A stretch of DNA of 45,027 nucleotides, taken from positions 1-45,027 of the forward strand of contig JBAPRR010000173.1 in assembly GCA_049281195.1 (NCBI GenBank). Direction: 5' to 3'. The notes under the pieces are model-generated. The model was not told the DNA's origin and did not search any database. It saw nothing but the letters and a program-made list of their open reading frames with translations. Position 1 is the first letter of the stretch. Each line of letters starts with the position of its first letter. Of the stretch, positions 43,334-45,027 are shown in pieces. The DNA is from JBAPRR01 sp049281195 (GTDB taxonomy: Bacteria > Actinomycetota > Acidimicrobiia > Acidimicrobiales > CAVXTF01). The position numbers and the translations under genes were made by a program.

Positions 43334-43379
43334 CGCCCAGTACTACGAGAATGGTTCGGGCGAGAGGGGTGCGCGGCAT
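43320..43379 (-). CDS. Leader peptide of ilvBNC (19 residues)
   Basis: The peptide MPRTPLARTILVVLGGTRA has five adjacent branched-chain residues coded ATT CTC GTA GTA CTG, and is followed by a terminator before ilvB. This is the classic layout of ilvB leaders, here in an actinobacterial form. The gene lies just after ilvD. Confidence 0.85.
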   Translation of the reverse strand: MPRTPLARTILVVLGGTRA

Positions 43380-43388
43380 TACCCCACA

Positions 43389-43418
43389 AGTCTGCCACGG
43401 CTTGCAGGCGCTCGGCAA
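43389..43418 (-). promoter_or_regulatory. Promoter of the ilvB leader
   Basis: On the minus strand TTGCCG (43413-43418), 18 bases, then CAGACT (43389-43394), nine bases before the leader ATG. It is a modest match to a sigma-70-like promoter. It lies immediately after the ilvD stop. Confidence 0.4.
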
Positions 43419-43429
43419 CAAACCCCCCA

Positions 43430-45027
43430 TCAAGGCTCGGTAACGGCCCCTCGTTCGGCACCGGTGACCAGCCGGGCGTACTTGGCAAGGACCCCGGTCG
43501 TGTAACGGGGAGCGGGAACGACCACCTTCTGGCGCCTTTTCTCCAATTCCGACTCGTCGACGTCGAGATCAAGGATCTTGCGCTCCGCGTCGATGATGAT
43601 CGTGTCGCCGTCTTCTACGAACGCGATCGGACCCCCGTCGACGGCCTCAGGGGCCACGTGGCCGACGCAGAAGCCGTGGGTCCCCCCGGAGAAGCGGCCG
43701 TCAGTGACCAGGGCGCAGTCGGCTCCACGCCCTGCACCTTTCATCGCGCCGGTCACTGCAAGCATCTCGCGCATGCCGGGCCCGCCCTTCGGGCCTTCAT
43801 AGCGGATCACGACCACGGTTCCCGGCTCTATCGAGCCGGCGAGAATATCCTCCAGCGCCTTCTGCTCACCGTCGAATACCCGGGCCTTACCGGTGAACTT
43901 CGGGTCCTGGTCGATCCCGGCCACTTTCACGACACTTCCTTTCGGAGCGAGCGAGCCGGTGAGGACGGCGATGCCACCCGTGACGTGGATCGGATTGTCG
44001 AGCGGATGGATCACGACGCCGTCGGGCTTGGGTGGGTCCATCGCGTCCAGGTTCTCGGCCAGGGTTCGACCGGTGACGGTGAGGCAGTCACCGTCCATCA
44101 GTCCGGCGTCCAACAGTTCACGCATCACCACTGCGATCCCGCCTATGCGGTCCACGTCGACCATGTGGAACTTCCCGTGCGGCTTGGTGTCCGCTATGTG
44201 CGGCACGCGCGCCGCCACCTCGTTGAAATCGTCGAGCCTGAGATCCACCCGTGCTTCGTGGGCGATTGCCAGAAGATGCAGGACGGCGTTCGTCGACCCA
44301 CCGAGGGCCATGACCACCGCGATGGCATTGCGGAACGCCGACTTCGTCATGATCCGCCGCGGCGTGATGCCCTCTTCGATCAACCGGATCACTGCTTCTC
44401 CCGATGCCACTGCGCAGTCGTCGCGGCGCCGGTCGACCGCGGGCGCCGAAGCCGATCCGGGAAGAGACATCCCCAGTGCTTCAGCAGCGGACGCCATCGT
44501 GTTGGCGGTGAACATCCCCGCGCACGACCCCTCCGTGGGACAGGCATTGTGCTCGATCAGGGAGAGCTCCTCGTCTGTGAGGTTTCCGGCGGCGTGGGCG
44601 CCGACGGCCTCGAAGACACTCACGATGTCGAGAGCCTGGTCCTTCAGGTGCCCCGGAAGGATCGAGCCGCCGTAGACGAAGACGGCCGGCAGGTCGAGCC
44701 TCGCCGCGGCCATGAGCATTCCCGGAAGGGACTTGTCGCAGCCGGCGAAGGTGACCATCGCATCGAACCGCTCGGCGTGCATCATGACCTCGATCGAGTC
44801 GCAGATCACCTCACGAGAGACAAGAGACGCCCGCATCCCCTCGTGGCCCATCGAGATGCCGTCTGACACGGCGATGGTGACGAACTCGATCGGGAACCCT
44901 CCGGCGGCCCGAACCCCCTCCTTGCAACGTTTCGCCAGCCGGTCGAGAGGCATGTTGCAAGGGGTTACCTCGTTCCACGAGGAGACCACCCCGACCTGAG
45001 GCTTTCCCCAGTCCGCGTCGGTCATAC
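43430..45027 (-). CDS. ilvD: Dihydroxy-acid dehydratase (5' end outside the window)
   Basis: The 3' part, at least 531 residues, of the iron-sulfur dehydratase that turns dihydroxy-acids into 2-oxoacids for valine and isoleucine. Cluster-binding cysteines are seen in TPCNMPLDRLA, AGCDKSLPGML and EGSCAGMFTANTM. GGSTNAVLHLLAIAHEA and GRFSGGTHGFCVGHVAPEA confirm the family. IlvD proteins normally have about 25-30 residues before MTDADWGKPQVG, so the true start lies beyond 45027. It sits directly upstream of the ilvB attenuator. Confidence 0.95.
   Translation of the reverse strand, partial: MTDADWGKPQVGVVSSWNEVTPCNMPLDRLAKRCKEGVRAAGGFPIEFVTIAVSDGISMGHEGMRASLVSREVICDSIEVMMHAERFDAMVTFAGCDKSLPGMLMAAARLDLPAVFVYGGSILPGHLKDQALDIVSVFEAVGAHAAGNLTDEELSLIEHNACPTEGSCAGMFTANTMASAAEALGMSLPGSASAPAVDRRRDDCAVASGEAVIRLIEEGITPRRIMTKSAFRNAIAVVMALGGSTNAVLHLLAIAHEARVDLRLDDFNEVAARVPHIADTKPHGKFHMVDVDRIGGIAVVMRELLDAGLMDGDCLTVTGRTLAENLDAMDPPKPDGVVIHPLDNPIHVTGGIAVLTGSLAPKGSVVKVAGIDQDPKFTGKARVFDGEQKALEDILAGSIEPGTVVVIRYEGPKGGPGMREMLAVTGAMKGAGRGADCALVTDGRFSGGTHGFCVGHVAPEAVDGGPIAFVEDGDTIIIDAERKILDLDVDESELEKRRQKVVVPAPRYTTGVLAKYARLVTGAERGAVTEP

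Noticed and set aside
43171..43572. N-terminal extension of ilvB to an ATG at 43572
   Set aside because: It crosses the leader peptide, the terminator and the end of ilvD.

Overview
The window is a 45 kb piece of a high-GC actinobacterial chromosome. An uncultured or little-studied member of Acidimicrobiia or a relative is my inference. The signs are an actinobacterial-type phosphoserine aminotransferase, citramalate synthase as a second entry to isoleucine, frequent GTG and TTG starts, probable leaderless transcripts (a TANNNT box 6 to 8 bases before the start codon), and a KstR-like operator before a thiolase. No phage, transposase, CRISPR array or complete RNA gene is visible. At 83-110 there is only a tRNA-3'-end-like fragment.

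Layout. 0.2-4.8 kb: hybrid sensor kinase, then a thiolase, enoyl-CoA hydratase and thioesterase operon. 4.8-15.3 kb: accessory region with a GNAT acetyltransferase, a two-component system (kinase and OmpR-type regulator), a secreted beta-propeller, a DUF1272 zinc protein, several secreted or membrane unknowns, an ECF sigma factor coupled to a membrane-tethered propeller, and three genes split by apparent frameshifts. 15.3-18.3 kb: acyl-CoA dehydrogenase with an alpha/beta hydrolase, and a secreted unknown. 18.3-25.4 kb: leuB-ilvE-cimA-unknown on the minus strand, divergent from greA and leuCD. 25.4-30.2 kb: secreted M1-like metallopeptidase, MscL with a zinc ribbon, and an MMPL transporter. 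30.8-37 kb: leuA, a small membrane protein, serA with a class I aminotransferase, and serC divergent from them. 37.3-39.6 kb: lipoprotein glycoside hydrolase family 3, PRC-barrel protein, small membrane protein. 39.7-45 kb: ilvC, ilvN, ilvB and the 3' part of ilvD.

Branched-chain amino acid synthesis ties the right two thirds together. IlvBN, IlvC and IlvD make the 2-oxoacids. LeuA, LeuCD and LeuB extend to leucine. IlvE transaminates. CimA feeds 2-oxobutyrate for isoleucine through citramalate, and its later steps probably borrow LeuCD and LeuB.

The main finding is three apparent ribosome-mediated attenuators, each with a short leader peptide and an intrinsic terminator. The stall codons fit the operon behind each one: Ile-Leu-Val-Val-Leu before ilvBNC, Leu-Leu-Leu before leuA, and Val-Ile-Ile before leuB-ilvE-cimA. 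A second theme is short tandem repeats, often of 15 bp, at or near gene ends. These include an ADLDS pentapeptide tail on LeuC and a Gly/Asn/Ser tail on IlvN.
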